NCBI GenBank assembly: GCA_023448955.1
Contig: JAEXJU010000258.1
Location: forward strand, 1-10,888
Length of the DNA stretch: 10,888 bases
Reading direction: 5' to 3'
Source: Bacteroidota bacterium
GTDB lineage: Bacteria; Bacteroidota; Bacteroidia; Flavobacteriales; Weeksellaceae
Made by a program: the position numbers and the translations under genes. Each line of letters starts with the position of its first letter. Position 1 is the stretch's first letter. The notes below the pieces were generated by a model that was given only the letters and a program-made list of their open reading frames with translations, searched no databases and was not told the origin of the DNA. This document shows positions 1 through 6,868 of the stretch, in pieces.

Positions 1-722
1 ATATGAATGTGGAAACGCTTCATATCATAGAGAAGTTTGCCTGGTGGTTTCACTTTGTTGGGATCTTATTCTTTATGAATTATCTGTACTATTCCAAGCA
101 TCTTCATATTATTTTTGCTTTTCCAAATACCTGGTATGCCAATCTTGAGAAGAAAGGAAAATTCAATAATCTCGATTCTGTTACAAAAGAAATCAAATTA
201 ATGATGGATCCTAACGCTGATCCATACGCAGCACCAGCTGAAGGTGCAGAAGAAATGCCGTCTAAATTTGGGGCTGAAGATATCTTTGATCTTAACCAAC
301 ATCAGCTTTTAAGTGCTTACTCTTGTACAGAGTGCGGAAGATGTACTTCAGTTTGCCCGGCTAATATCACTGGAAAGAAACTCTCACCGAGGGCGATTAT
401 GATGAAAACCAGAGACCGACTGGAGGAAGTTGGTAAGAATATCAACAAGAATGGAAAGTTTGTGGATGATGGCAGAAAACTTCTGAATGACTACATCACT
501 AAAGAAGAACTCTGGGCTTGTACCACTTGCAATGCTTGTGTGGAAGCTTGTCCTGTTCTGATTGATCCATTGTCTATCATTTTCGAGATGAGAAGATTTT
601 TGGTGATGGAACAATCGGCTGCTCCTCAAGAATTAAATTTAATGATGACCAATGTGGAGAATAATGCTGCACCTTGGCAATACAACCAGGCAGATCGATT
701 GAATTGGGCGAATGATAACTAG
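1..722 (+). CDS. Membrane-anchored [4Fe-4S] dicluster protein (HdrC/LutB-like), 5' partial
   Basis: This is the C-terminal part of an Fe-S electron-transfer protein. The reading frame runs off the left edge. The ATG at 3 is probably an internal methionine, because flavobacterial relatives I remember carry a longer N-terminal membrane domain. Numbering from that ATG, residues 12-40 form one hydrophobic helix rich in Trp, Phe and His, resembling the last helix of a NarI-like cytochrome anchor. Two ferredoxin-type cluster motifs follow: CTECGRCTSVCP at residues 108-119 and CTTCNACVEACP at 173-184, each CxxCxxCxxxCP. The protein should pass electrons between a membrane quinone or heme site and the CCG-domain subunit encoded next. 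The two genes are on the same strand 79 nt apart, so co-transcription is likely although the spacer is repetitive. The Fe-S assignment is firm; the physiological donor and acceptor are unknown. Confidence 0.88.
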   Translation, partial: MNVETLHIIEKFAWWFHFVGILFFMNYLYYSKHLHIIFAFPNTWYANLEKKGKFNNLDSVTKEIKLMMDPNADPYAAPAEGAEEMPSKFGAEDIFDLNQHQLLSAYSCTECGRCTSVCPANITGKKLSPRAIMMKTRDRLEEVGKNINKNGKFVDDGRKLLNDYITKEELWACTTCNACVEACPVLIDPLSIIFEMRRFLVMEQSAAPQELNLMMTNVENNAAPWQYNQADRLNWANDN

Positions 723-724
723 TT

Positions 725-797
725 TAACAATGTAAAAAATGTTGCAATGTAACAAAGATTGGTAAATTGTTCCACTGTTATATTGGTAAATTGAAAC
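725..797. repeat. 8-bp-period spacer repeat that reverses orientation
   Basis: The spacer between the two Fe-S genes consists almost entirely of degenerate 8-bp units. The left half (725-757) reads as TAACAATG-like units: TAACAATG, a 9-nt variant, TTGCAATG, TAACAAAG. The right half (758-797) reads as the complementary sense: ATTGGTAA, ATTGTTCC, ACTGTTAT, ATTGGTAA, ATTGAAAC. The two exact ATTGGTAAATTG copies at 758 and 782 are 24 nt, or three units, apart. The halves can pair loosely into a hairpin in mRNA. I see no clear promoter box here. Confidence 0.6.
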
Positions 798-801
798 AAA
801 T

Positions 802-1587
802 ATGGATTTCACTATAAAAACAATGGCAGATTACGCTGCGGAAGGTCAATCTCCGGAAGTTCTCTTTTGGGTTGGTTGTGCCGGAAGTTTCGATGATCGC
901 GCAAAAAAAATAACCAAAGCATTCTGCAAAATTTTAAATAAAATCGGGGTAGAATTTGCCGTGCTTGGTCAGGAAGAATCCTGCACAGGCGATCCTGCAA
1001 AGCGTGCCGGAAACGAATTTGTTTTCCAGATGATGGCTCTGACAAACATCGAAATTCTGAATGCTTACGATGTCAAAAAAATAGAAACGGCCTGTCCGCA
1101 CTGCTTTAACACATTGAAAAACGAATATCCAAGCTTAGGCGGAAATTATCAGGTTTTGCATCATACACAATTCCTAAAGGATCTGATGAATGAAGGAAGA
1201 TTGAAAATAGAAGGCGGAAGCTTCAAAGGAAAAAAAATCACATTCCACGATCCTTGTTATCTTGGCAGAGCTAATGATGAATATGAAGCGCCCAGAATGC
1301 TTCTAGAGAAACTGGATGCAGAACTGGTGGAAATGAAACGTTGCAAAACAAATGGTTTATGCTGCGGAGCAGGTGGCGCACAGATGTTTAAAGAGCCGGA
1401 AAAAGGCAATAAGGACATCAACATCGAGAGAACTGAAGAAGCTCTTTCTTTTGAACCAAAAGTGATAGCAACAGGATGTCCGTTCTGTAACACAATGATG
1501 ACCGACGGTGTAAAACATTTTAATAAAAACACCGAAGTGGAAGTTAAAGATATCGTAGAACTTTTGGCCGAAGCTGAAGATCTTTAG
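802..1587 (+). CDS. CCG-domain Fe-S protein (HdrB / LutA / GlpC-like)
   Basis: A 261-residue soluble protein with two cysteine-rich CCG domains, as found in heterodisulfide reductase subunit B, lactate-utilisation LutA and glycolate oxidase GlcF. The first domain has CTGDPAKR (from about residue 60) and CPHCFNTL (about residue 100). The second has HDPCYLGR (about 150), CCGAGGAQMF (about 188) and CPFCNTMM (about 225). These cysteines bind the noncubane [4Fe-4S] cluster known in HdrB. The ATG start lies just before a normal-looking N-terminus. Together with the upstream dicluster protein it forms an HdrBC-like pair, but no flavin HdrA subunit or dehydrogenase is seen here. The partner reaction is therefore unknown; oxidation of a 2-hydroxy acid or link to a quinone are possibilities. 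A hairpin terminator closes the unit. Confidence 0.9.
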   Translation: MDFTIKTMADYAAEGQSPEVLFWVGCAGSFDDRAKKITKAFCKILNKIGVEFAVLGQEESCTGDPAKRAGNEFVFQMMALTNIEILNAYDVKKIETACPHCFNTLKNEYPSLGGNYQVLHHTQFLKDLMNEGRLKIEGGSFKGKKITFHDPCYLGRANDEYEAPRMLLEKLDAELVEMKRCKTNGLCCGAGGAQMFKEPEKGNKDINIERTEEALSFEPKVIATGCPFCNTMMTDGVKHFNKNTEVEVKDIVELLAEAEDL

Positions 1588-1607
1588 AATAATATCAATT
1601 AAAATAT

Positions 1608-1639
1608 AAAACCTCAGAAGCTCTGAGGTTTTTGCTTTT
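1608..1639 (+). terminator. Intrinsic terminator after the Fe-S gene pair
   Basis: An 11-bp perfect stem (1608-1618 pairing with 1622-1632) encloses the loop AGC. The core arms read CCTCAGA and TCTGAGG. The stem runs into TTTTT and then GCTTTT. The structure starts 20 nt after the stop codon, so it should end the Fe-S transcript. Confidence 0.85.
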
Positions 1640-1647
1640 GACAGCAA

Positions 1648-1677
1648 TTGAATTAAAATCCGTAATTTTATACTTTG
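1648..1677 (+). promoter_or_regulatory. Candidate Bacteroidota sigma-A promoter for the 1734 gene
   Basis: TTG at 1648-1650 is separated by exactly 19 nt from ATACTTTG at 1670-1677. The Bacteroidota consensus is TTG-N19-TAnnTTTG; the first two bases of the -7 box are AT rather than TA. It lies just after the upstream terminator and about 55 nt before the ATG at 1734, the right place to start a new transcript. Confidence 0.45.
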
Positions 1678-1733
1678 ATTTACTAGAATAAAATTGCAGA
1701 ATGTGATTCTATTTTATAAATAAACAAATCCTT

Positions 1734-2222
1734 ATGAAAATTGAAGAATCTAATATTGTTGAAACAAACGATTACCGAGTGATTATATATCCGGCTTCCA
1801 GACCTTTTACTGCTAAGGAAAGCAAAACAATAGCAGAAAAATTGTATGATTTTCTTTCGGGCTGGGCAGCACACGGAAAACCACTGTCATCGTCTTTTAA
1901 GATTGAAAAAAACCAGTTTATAGTCATTTGTGTAGACGAAGAAAAAGAAGCGGCTTCCGGCTGTAGTATAGACGCGCTGGGCAAAATTATGAGAGACTTG
2001 GACACTGAGTTCAATCTTGGATTATTTGACAGGATGAAAGCAAGTTTCGTGGAAAACGGCGAGGTTAAAACCCTAAAACTATCTGAGTTTAAAAGCAAAA
2101 TCAGAAGTGGCGATTTGTCTAGAGACATAGAAGTTTTTGATTTTTCAAAAAATACTTACCTCGATTTTCTGAGCCATTTTCTTCAGCCATTCAGCAGAAG
2201 CTGGGCTGCATCTATTTCTTAA
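1734..2222 (+). CDS. Flavobacterial family protein of unknown function (often labelled 'ABC transporter ATPase')
   Basis: A 162-residue soluble protein of a family I recognise from Flavobacteriia. Hallmarks are the N-terminal YRVIIYPASRPFTAKE stretch (residues 14-29), the W-x-x-HG element (W44, H47, G48), and CVDEEKEAASGCSIDA (about 63-78), which ends in the conserved ASGCSID motif. Relatives are commonly labelled ABC transporter ATPase, but this protein has no Walker B, no LSGGQ signature and no true P-loop. The nearest thing, GWAAHGKP at 43-50, has Pro where Ser or Thr is required. There is no signal peptide or membrane segment. From memory, this gene often follows the Fe-S pair in flavobacterial genomes, which hints at a link, but here a terminator and a candidate promoter separate them. 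It may be co-transcribed with the glycosyltransferase that starts 23 nt downstream. Function unknown. Confidence 0.85.
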   Translation: MKIEESNIVETNDYRVIIYPASRPFTAKESKTIAEKLYDFLSGWAAHGKPLSSSFKIEKNQFIVICVDEEKEAASGCSIDALGKIMRDLDTEFNLGLFDRMKASFVENGEVKTLKLSEFKSKIRSGDLSRDIEVFDFSKNTYLDFLSHFLQPFSRSWAASIS

Positions 2223-2245
2223 TTATGATCTAAATTAATTAAGAT

Positions 2246-3364
2246 TTGAAAATACTTTTTATTTCTTCCTGGTTTCCCAATAAGCTGGAACCTACCAATG
2301 GCAATTTTGTACAGCGCCACGCAGAAGCTGTGGCTTTGAAACATGAAGTCGAAATCCTCCATACGATTGGCGATTTTAATCAAAAAGAAACTTTCGTTTT
2401 TGATGATAAAATCATCAACGGAATCAGGACTTTGATTATCTATTACAAGAACTCCAAAAATCCGGTTCAGAATTTCATTAGAATAATGAAAGCTTACAAA
2501 ATTGGGTTTTCTAAAATGCAAAAACAAGAATTGGTACACGCCAATGTTCTTCATAACAATATGCTGTTTGCAGTCTATCTTAAGAAAAAATATAAAATTC
2601 CGTTTGTTATTTCCGAACACTGGACGGCGCTTCAGGAAGAGAATCTTGCTAAGACTTCTGCCAACATCAAGAGAATCGCAAAGTTCATTGCGAAGCACGC
2701 AGATTACATTTTCCCCGTCAGCGAAAATCTGAAAAACAGTTTGAAAATGCTGGGAATCAAAACGCCGATGAAAGTCATTTCCAATGTAGTCAATACGGAT
2801 GTTTTTCAAATCAGGCAAACCGATGTAGATAAATCAACAAGATTTCTTCATGTTTCCAGCCTTATTCCGAGAAAAAGACCGGATAAAATCATTGAAACCG
2901 TTCATCAGTTAAAAGTTAATGGTTATGATGTGTCACTGGAAATCGGTGGCGATGGTGATACGGCAACATTAAGGAAACTTGTACAAAAACTAAATGCAGA
3001 GAGTTATATCACCGTTTTTGATGAAATCAGCTATGAAGAAGTTGCGGAAAAAATGCAGGCTTCAGATTGTTTCATTTTATTTAGTGATAATGAAACTCAG
3101 GGTTGTGTGATATTGGAGTCTTATGCTTGCGGAAAACCGGTTATCGCGACTTCAGTTGGTGGTGTTCCAGAGTTTATAAAACCGGGATTAGGTGTTTTGA
3201 TTGAAAAAGCTAATGAGCAGGAATTGTATCGAACAATGCAAAATTTTATAGAAAATAAAATCACTTTCAATAAGCCGGAAGTCTTAAGAGATTTTGTTAT
3301 TGATAATTTTTCTAAGGATAGTATAAGTAATCAATTTACTATGATTTATGAAAAAGTAATATGA
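2246..3364 (+). CDS. Family 4 glycosyltransferase (GT-B fold), TTG start
   Basis: A 372-residue retaining glycosyltransferase of the GT4 type, expected to transfer a sugar from a nucleotide-sugar donor to a growing lipid-linked or surface glycan at the inner face of the membrane. The N-terminus MKILFISSWFPNKLEPTNG is typical of flavobacterial GT4 enzymes, with a Gly-Asn loop before the first helix. The donor half carries SLIPRKRPDKIIE (about residues 206-218), the GGDGD loop (234-238) and the E-x7-E motif from E283 to E291 (ETQGCVILE), followed by GKPVIATSVGGVPE. An in-frame stop at 2240-2242 leaves the TTG at 2246 as the only start that keeps this N-terminus; the next in-frame ATG is about 80 codons in. 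The stop overlaps the next start as ATGA, so translation is probably coupled. The acceptor and sugar cannot be told from the sequence. Confidence 0.9.
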   Translation: MKILFISSWFPNKLEPTNGNFVQRHAEAVALKHEVEILHTIGDFNQKETFVFDDKIINGIRTLIIYYKNSKNPVQNFIRIMKAYKIGFSKMQKQELVHANVLHNNMLFAVYLKKKYKIPFVISEHWTALQEENLAKTSANIKRIAKFIAKHADYIFPVSENLKNSLKMLGIKTPMKVISNVVNTDVFQIRQTDVDKSTRFLHVSSLIPRKRPDKIIETVHQLKVNGYDVSLEIGGDGDTATLRKLVQKLNAESYITVFDEISYEEVAEKMQASDCFILFSDNETQGCVILESYACGKPVIATSVGGVPEFIKPGLGVLIEKANEQELYRTMQNFIENKITFNKPEVLRDFVIDNFSKDSISNQFTMIYEKVI

Positions 3365-5013
3365 TGAGGAAAGGATTTCAAATTTGCATTTCGGAACAAA
3401 GTGTTGATGACAAAACATTTTTCGACGAAGATTATGATTCATTTATAATTGATAATAATCGCTTTAAGATTGTAATTGAGGGCGTTATTCTTAATAAGAA
3501 AAAACTGCTGAAAAGTTCTTTGTACTCTAGTTTTTCAGAATATTTTATAAGTCAGTATGAGGCTATGAATATCTTATCCATTAATGAATTGGATGGAGAG
3601 TTCCGAGGTTTCATTATTGACAAGGTTAATACTAAAGTTTATATTTTTACTAATCCAACTTCTACACAAAGAGTTTTCTATACCAAACAGAATAATGGGA
3701 TTTATGTTGATTCTCATCTGGTTCGTCTTTCAGAAACTTTAAACAATGCGAGTATTTCACTTGCTCCTGATATAAATAATATCTATAAGTTATTGACTTT
3801 TGGGAATATGTTAGAGAATCAAACACCTTCTGAAAATGTTTTTAAAATTCAGGATGGACATTATATTGAAATAGATATTGAAACTCAGAAGCTGACCGAA
3901 AAAAAATATTTTGATCTGAATCATGTTGAGTATTATAAAAAGTCAAAAAAGAATGCCGTACAGGATCTTAATGAGATATTTTCAGAAAATATTCTTCAGG
4001 AATATGAAAAGGATATTGAACTGAAATCAAAACATTTTACCTTACTCAGCGGTGGTTTAGACAGCAGAATGGCTCTGATGTATGCAGAAAATCTAGGATT
4101 GAAGCCAGACGAGATATTTTGTTTTTCTCAATCCGGCTATTTAGACGAGACTATTTCCCGAAAAATTACAAAAGATTATAATATCCCTTACATATTTCGA
4201 TCTTTGGATGGTGGAAGTTATCTGAAATATATTGATAAACTGACAGAATTATCCGAAGGTTGCGGGCTTTTTACCGGCGGAATCCATGTTCAGTACGCTT
4301 TTGAAAATCTTCAGGATAAAAATTTCAAGATAGTGCACAGCGGAGCCATCGGAGATGGGATTTTGGGTGGATTCAATACTGTGCCATACCGTAAAAAGCC
4401 GGGAGAATTTAAAATTGTTGTTAATTCGAAATTTCTACCGAAAGTAAAATCAGATTTTGACAAAATCCTTTCCCAATACGAATCTGAGGAACTTTTCTAT
4501 CTACGGAATGTGGCGTATAACAGAACAGTTTTGGGCGCTCAGGTAATCCAACAATATGGCTATCAGACATCGCCGTTTATGTCCAAGACATTATTGGAAT
4601 TTGCTGTAAGTTTACCGGAAAAATGGAAAATCAGTCAGAAATTATATCTGGAATGGCTCAATCAATGTATGCCAAATGCAGCCAAATACGTCTGGGAAAA
4701 AACAGGAATGAAACCCAATGCGCATTGGAAAAATACAGTTGGTACAAAACTGAAAAAAAGAATTACAAAAATCTGGAATACAAAGATTACCAATCAAAAG
4801 CATAAGACCAGTATGTACCCCTACGAATTCTATTTTTATAACTCAAAAGATATTCAGAATTATTACGATAATTATTTCAAAGACAATATTTGGCGACTAG
4901 AACATTATCCGGAATTGAAGTCTGATGTAGAATTTTTATTTACACAAAAAGATTTTTTTCAAAAAAGCCAGGCAGTCAATGTTTTAGCTATTTTTAAGTT
5001 ATTTTTTAATTAG
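3361..5013 (+). CDS. Asparagine-synthase-like ATP-dependent amide ligase lacking the glutaminase cysteine
   Basis: A 550-residue protein with the two-domain layout of class-B asparagine synthetase. The C-terminal half has the PP-loop LSGGLDSR (S230 to R236), which binds ATP pyrophosphate, and GAIGDGILGG (328-337), matching the GxGxDExxGG region of the synthetase. The N-terminal half keeps the glutaminase fold: residues 36-49 match the NGEIYN region, 75-100 the LDGxF-to-DPxG region, and GHYIEIDIE near 165 the GHYLEID element. However, the start is MMRKGF: there is no Cys at position 2, the nucleophile needed to release ammonia from glutamine, and no RGPD loop. It should adenylate a carboxylate and form an amide without glutamine hydrolysis, as known in beta-lactam synthetase and the lasso-peptide cyclase. 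Placed between a glycosyltransferase and a flippase, the substrate may be a uronic acid or amino acid on a glycan. The substrate is inferred. Confidence 0.87.
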   Translation: MMRKGFQICISEQSVDDKTFFDEDYDSFIIDNNRFKIVIEGVILNKKKLLKSSLYSSFSEYFISQYEAMNILSINELDGEFRGFIIDKVNTKVYIFTNPTSTQRVFYTKQNNGIYVDSHLVRLSETLNNASISLAPDINNIYKLLTFGNMLENQTPSENVFKIQDGHYIEIDIETQKLTEKKYFDLNHVEYYKKSKKNAVQDLNEIFSENILQEYEKDIELKSKHFTLLSGGLDSRMALMYAENLGLKPDEIFCFSQSGYLDETISRKITKDYNIPYIFRSLDGGSYLKYIDKLTELSEGCGLFTGGIHVQYAFENLQDKNFKIVHSGAIGDGILGGFNTVPYRKKPGEFKIVVNSKFLPKVKSDFDKILSQYESEELFYLRNVAYNRTVLGAQVIQQYGYQTSPFMSKTLLEFAVSLPEKWKISQKLYLEWLNQCMPNAAKYVWEKTGMKPNAHWKNTVGTKLKKRITKIWNTKITNQKHKTSMYPYEFYFYNSKDIQNYYDNYFKDNIWRLEHYPELKSDVEFLFTQKDFFQKSQAVNVLAIFKLFFN

Positions 5014-6257
5014 TGGGAAGCTTATCAGATTTCATCCGTAATTTTTTTAAGAACAAAGGTCATTTTGTTTTCGGATCTTTGCTGATAGCAAAGATTTGTG
5101 GTTTTATAAGTTCTATAGTAATTATCCGTCTTCTTCCGGAAAAAGACTTTGGTCTTGTCAGTACAATTGCAGCATTATCTGCCATTTTTCTGGCATTTAG
5201 TGGCTTTGGCAGCCAGCAAATTTTATTGAGGTACGGATCCATATCCAAAAGTGTTCAATCAAAAAAGGATTTGTCCTCCTATCTTTTTCGTCAGGGTTTT
5301 ATCTACCAACTTTTACTCAGCATTATCTTTTTGCTGACATCCATATTCTATCTGGAAAGACTGGAGCAGATGATTTGGCTTTTTTGGGCATTTTCAGTTA
5401 GATTAATAGGATATTTTTTTTACAATCATATACAGTCGCAGCTAAGGATTGATGGCGAAAACCGTGAGTTTGCTAAACTTAATAATGTAGTCAATATTTC
5501 CGGACTTTTATTGACGATATTTTTAACTTATTTACTTGGAATAATAGGTTATTTGATAGCATCAGCTGTAATGCCTTTTATTGCATTGTTCTGGGTCAGA
5601 AAAGTTGATTTAAAAAAACATTTTATATTAGATTGGTCAAAAAAAGAACTTTGGAAATATGGCTTTTTCACAGCAGGAACAGCGGTTATGTCAGATGCCT
5701 TATTTTCTCTGGATATTATTCTCACAGGCTTTTTTTTGACTGAGTCTTCTGTTGCAGATTATAAAACCGCCATTCTGATTCCTTCCAATCTCACATTTAT
5801 TGCACTTACATTTATGCAAAGTGATTTTCCAAAACTCGCCCGGCATTATAACGATAAAAAATTTCTCACCCATTATATTTCCAATTACTACAAAATATTT
5901 ATACCGCTTTGTTTGTTTTTATTACTGGCATTTTTCTTTCTTCACGATTTTATGATAAGACTTTTTTTTGGAGAAAAATACATCGGTATAGAAGTTCCAT
6001 TTATGATTCTTACTTCTGCATTTTTACTTAACATGCTTTTCAGAAATCTTTATGGAAACCTGCTATCAGCCGTAGGAAAAATGGAATATAACACAATGGT
6101 TTCTTTATTAGCTTTGGCGGTTTTATACCTTTTGTCTGCGGTTATAGTTCCAAAATATGGCGTAACAGGAATGGCAGTTTCTCAGGCTTTAACGTTATTT
6201 TTTACAGGAATTTTACTGATGGCAGGATTCTTTGCTTACTTCCGGAAATTGTTGTGA
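5013..6257 (+). CDS. Polysaccharide flippase (Wzx/MOP superfamily), GTG start
   Basis: A 414-residue, very hydrophobic protein with about twelve predicted membrane helices, for example at residues 17-40, 45-64, 95-113, 120-138 and 158-196, and a final one ending at AGFFAYFRKLL. The N-terminal pattern (IRLLPEKDFGLVSTI, then FSGFGSQQILLRYG) is the usual start of Wzx-type oligosaccharide flippases, which move undecaprenyl- or lipid-linked glycans across the inner membrane. Length fits the family (about 400-500). It starts with GTG inside the sequence TAGTG, so its first base is the last base of the preceding stop codon; reinitiation by terminating ribosomes is likely. With the GT4 enzyme and the amide ligase it forms a three-gene glycan module. 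No Wzy polymerase or Wzz is present in the window. Confidence 0.9.
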   Translation: MGSLSDFIRNFFKNKGHFVFGSLLIAKICGFISSIVIIRLLPEKDFGLVSTIAALSAIFLAFSGFGSQQILLRYGSISKSVQSKKDLSSYLFRQGFIYQLLLSIIFLLTSIFYLERLEQMIWLFWAFSVRLIGYFFYNHIQSQLRIDGENREFAKLNNVVNISGLLLTIFLTYLLGIIGYLIASAVMPFIALFWVRKVDLKKHFILDWSKKELWKYGFFTAGTAVMSDALFSLDIILTGFFLTESSVADYKTAILIPSNLTFIALTFMQSDFPKLARHYNDKKFLTHYISNYYKIFIPLCLFLLLAFFFLHDFMIRLFFGEKYIGIEVPFMILTSAFLLNMLFRNLYGNLLSAVGKMEYNTMVSLLALAVLYLLSAVIVPKYGVTGMAVSQALTLFFTGILLMAGFFAYFRKLL

Positions 6258-6266
6258 TGTATTTTT

Positions 6267-6274
6267 TATCTTTG
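6267..6274 (+). promoter_or_regulatory. -7 promoter box directly before the lipoprotein gene
   Basis: TATCTTTG fits the Bacteroidota -7 consensus TAnnTTTG exactly. It ends five bases before the ATG at 6280, so transcription would begin at or next to the start codon and the mRNA would be leaderless. No TTG lies at the ideal -33 spacing; the nearest are 12 and 15 nt upstream. Confidence 0.5.
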
Positions 6275-6279
6275 CAAAG

Positions 6280-6783
6280 ATGAAACTAAGAATATCCATA
6301 ATTCTCTCAGCCATAATTTTGTTGTTCTCGTGCCGTGGCGATGAGAATGATTATCAGATCATAGATCAGGTGCTGAATCTTTACGTTAAAAATCAGGATG
6401 GTCAGGATCTTCTGGATTCCAAGCTGGAAGGATCTTATTCTTCCGTGACCTTACTGGATCTTCTTAGCGAAACAGCACTTACCACTGTATCTGGATCTAG
6501 CTTGCAAAAGGATGTTAAAAACACCACTTATCTGGATTATGCTGGTGGCGCAACCAGATTGTTGAAAGATTCTATTAGTCCGGAACAGAAAACTTATTAT
6601 TCTAGATTTGTTATCCGATATTCAAAAACAGTTAATGCGCAGGTGGTGAATGATGACGATATCATTGAAATTGAATACAAATGGACTCCGTCGCTGTTCG
6701 AATTATCAAAACTCTGGTACGATAATGAACTGAAATTCACAAAAGTATCCGGACAGCCGAACATTATCACAATCGTGAAATAA
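6280..6783 (+). CDS. Uncharacterised lipoprotein, probably outer-membrane or surface exposed
   Basis: A 167-residue protein starting at the ATG at 6280; an in-frame ATG at 6232 would put 16 extra residues ahead of a perfect signal peptide and lies inside the flippase gene, so it is rejected. The signal peptide is MKLRISIILSAIILLFSC, with lipobox LFSC and lipidated Cys18. The residues after Cys are RGDEND: an acidic pair at +4/+5 from the lipidated cysteine, like the lipoprotein export signals described in Capnocytophaga and Flavobacterium, so display on the cell surface is plausible. The mature part is mixed polar, without membrane helices, and includes a Tyr-rich segment around SPEQKTYYSRFVIRY and a Trp-containing end (YKWTPSLFELSKLWYD). 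I do not recognise a domain. It starts 22 nt after the flippase stop but has its own -7 box, so membership in the glycan unit is uncertain. Confidence 0.82.
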   Translation: MKLRISIILSAIILLFSCRGDENDYQIIDQVLNLYVKNQDGQDLLDSKLEGSYSSVTLLDLLSETALTTVSGSSLQKDVKNTTYLDYAGGATRLLKDSISPEQKTYYSRFVIRYSKTVNAQVVNDDDIIEIEYKWTPSLFELSKLWYDNELKFTKVSGQPNIITIVK

Positions 6784-6789
6784 AATCAT

Positions 6790-6797
6790 TAAATTTG
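6790..6797 (+). promoter_or_regulatory. Candidate -7 box for serS
   Basis: TAAATTTG fits TAnnTTTG exactly. It begins seven bases after the lipoprotein stop and sits 83 nt before the serS start, giving a leader of roughly 75-80 nt. No TTG is found 17-23 nt upstream, so the call rests on the -7 box alone. Confidence 0.4.
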
Positions 6798-6805
6798 CAC
6801 AACTT

Positions 6806-6868
6806 ATGTTGGATAATAGAAGCGGGATGATGGAAGTTCCGCTAAAAAATCTAACACCAAACACCTAA
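6806..6868 (+). other. Possible 20-codon leader ORF and hairpin upstream of serS
   Basis: An ATG lies eight bases after the candidate -7 box and opens a 20-codon frame (MLDNRSGMMEVPLKNLTPNT) that stops 12 nt before serS. Inside it, AGCGGGA (6821-6827) can pair with TTCCGCT (6837-6843), seven pairs with one G-T wobble and a nine-base loop. Only one codon is serine, so classical serine attenuation is unlikely. It could be a chance frame within repeat-derived DNA. I do not recognise the peptide. Confidence 0.2.

Noticed and set aside
1860..1883. P-loop-like string GWAAHGKP in the 162-residue protein
   Set aside because: Walker A needs Ser or Thr after GK; here it is Pro, with no Walker B or ABC signature.
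2219..2818. A 199-codon open frame on the minus strand opposite the glycosyltransferase
   Set aside because: It lies wholly antisense to a gene with clear GT4 motifs, has no recognisable domain, and its sequence is Phe/Asn-rich as expected from a shadow of AT-rich coding DNA.
3361..5013. Lasso-peptide biosynthetic cluster, because of the asparagine-synthase-like protein
   Set aside because: No precursor peptide, no RRE/B1 protein and no B2 transglutaminase-like protease are present; the neighbours are glycan genes.
6232..6279. Upstream ATG that would extend the lipoprotein by 16 residues
   Set aside because: It overlaps the flippase end, adds a Cys/Phe-rich stretch before a perfect lipoprotein signal peptide, and precedes the best promoter box.
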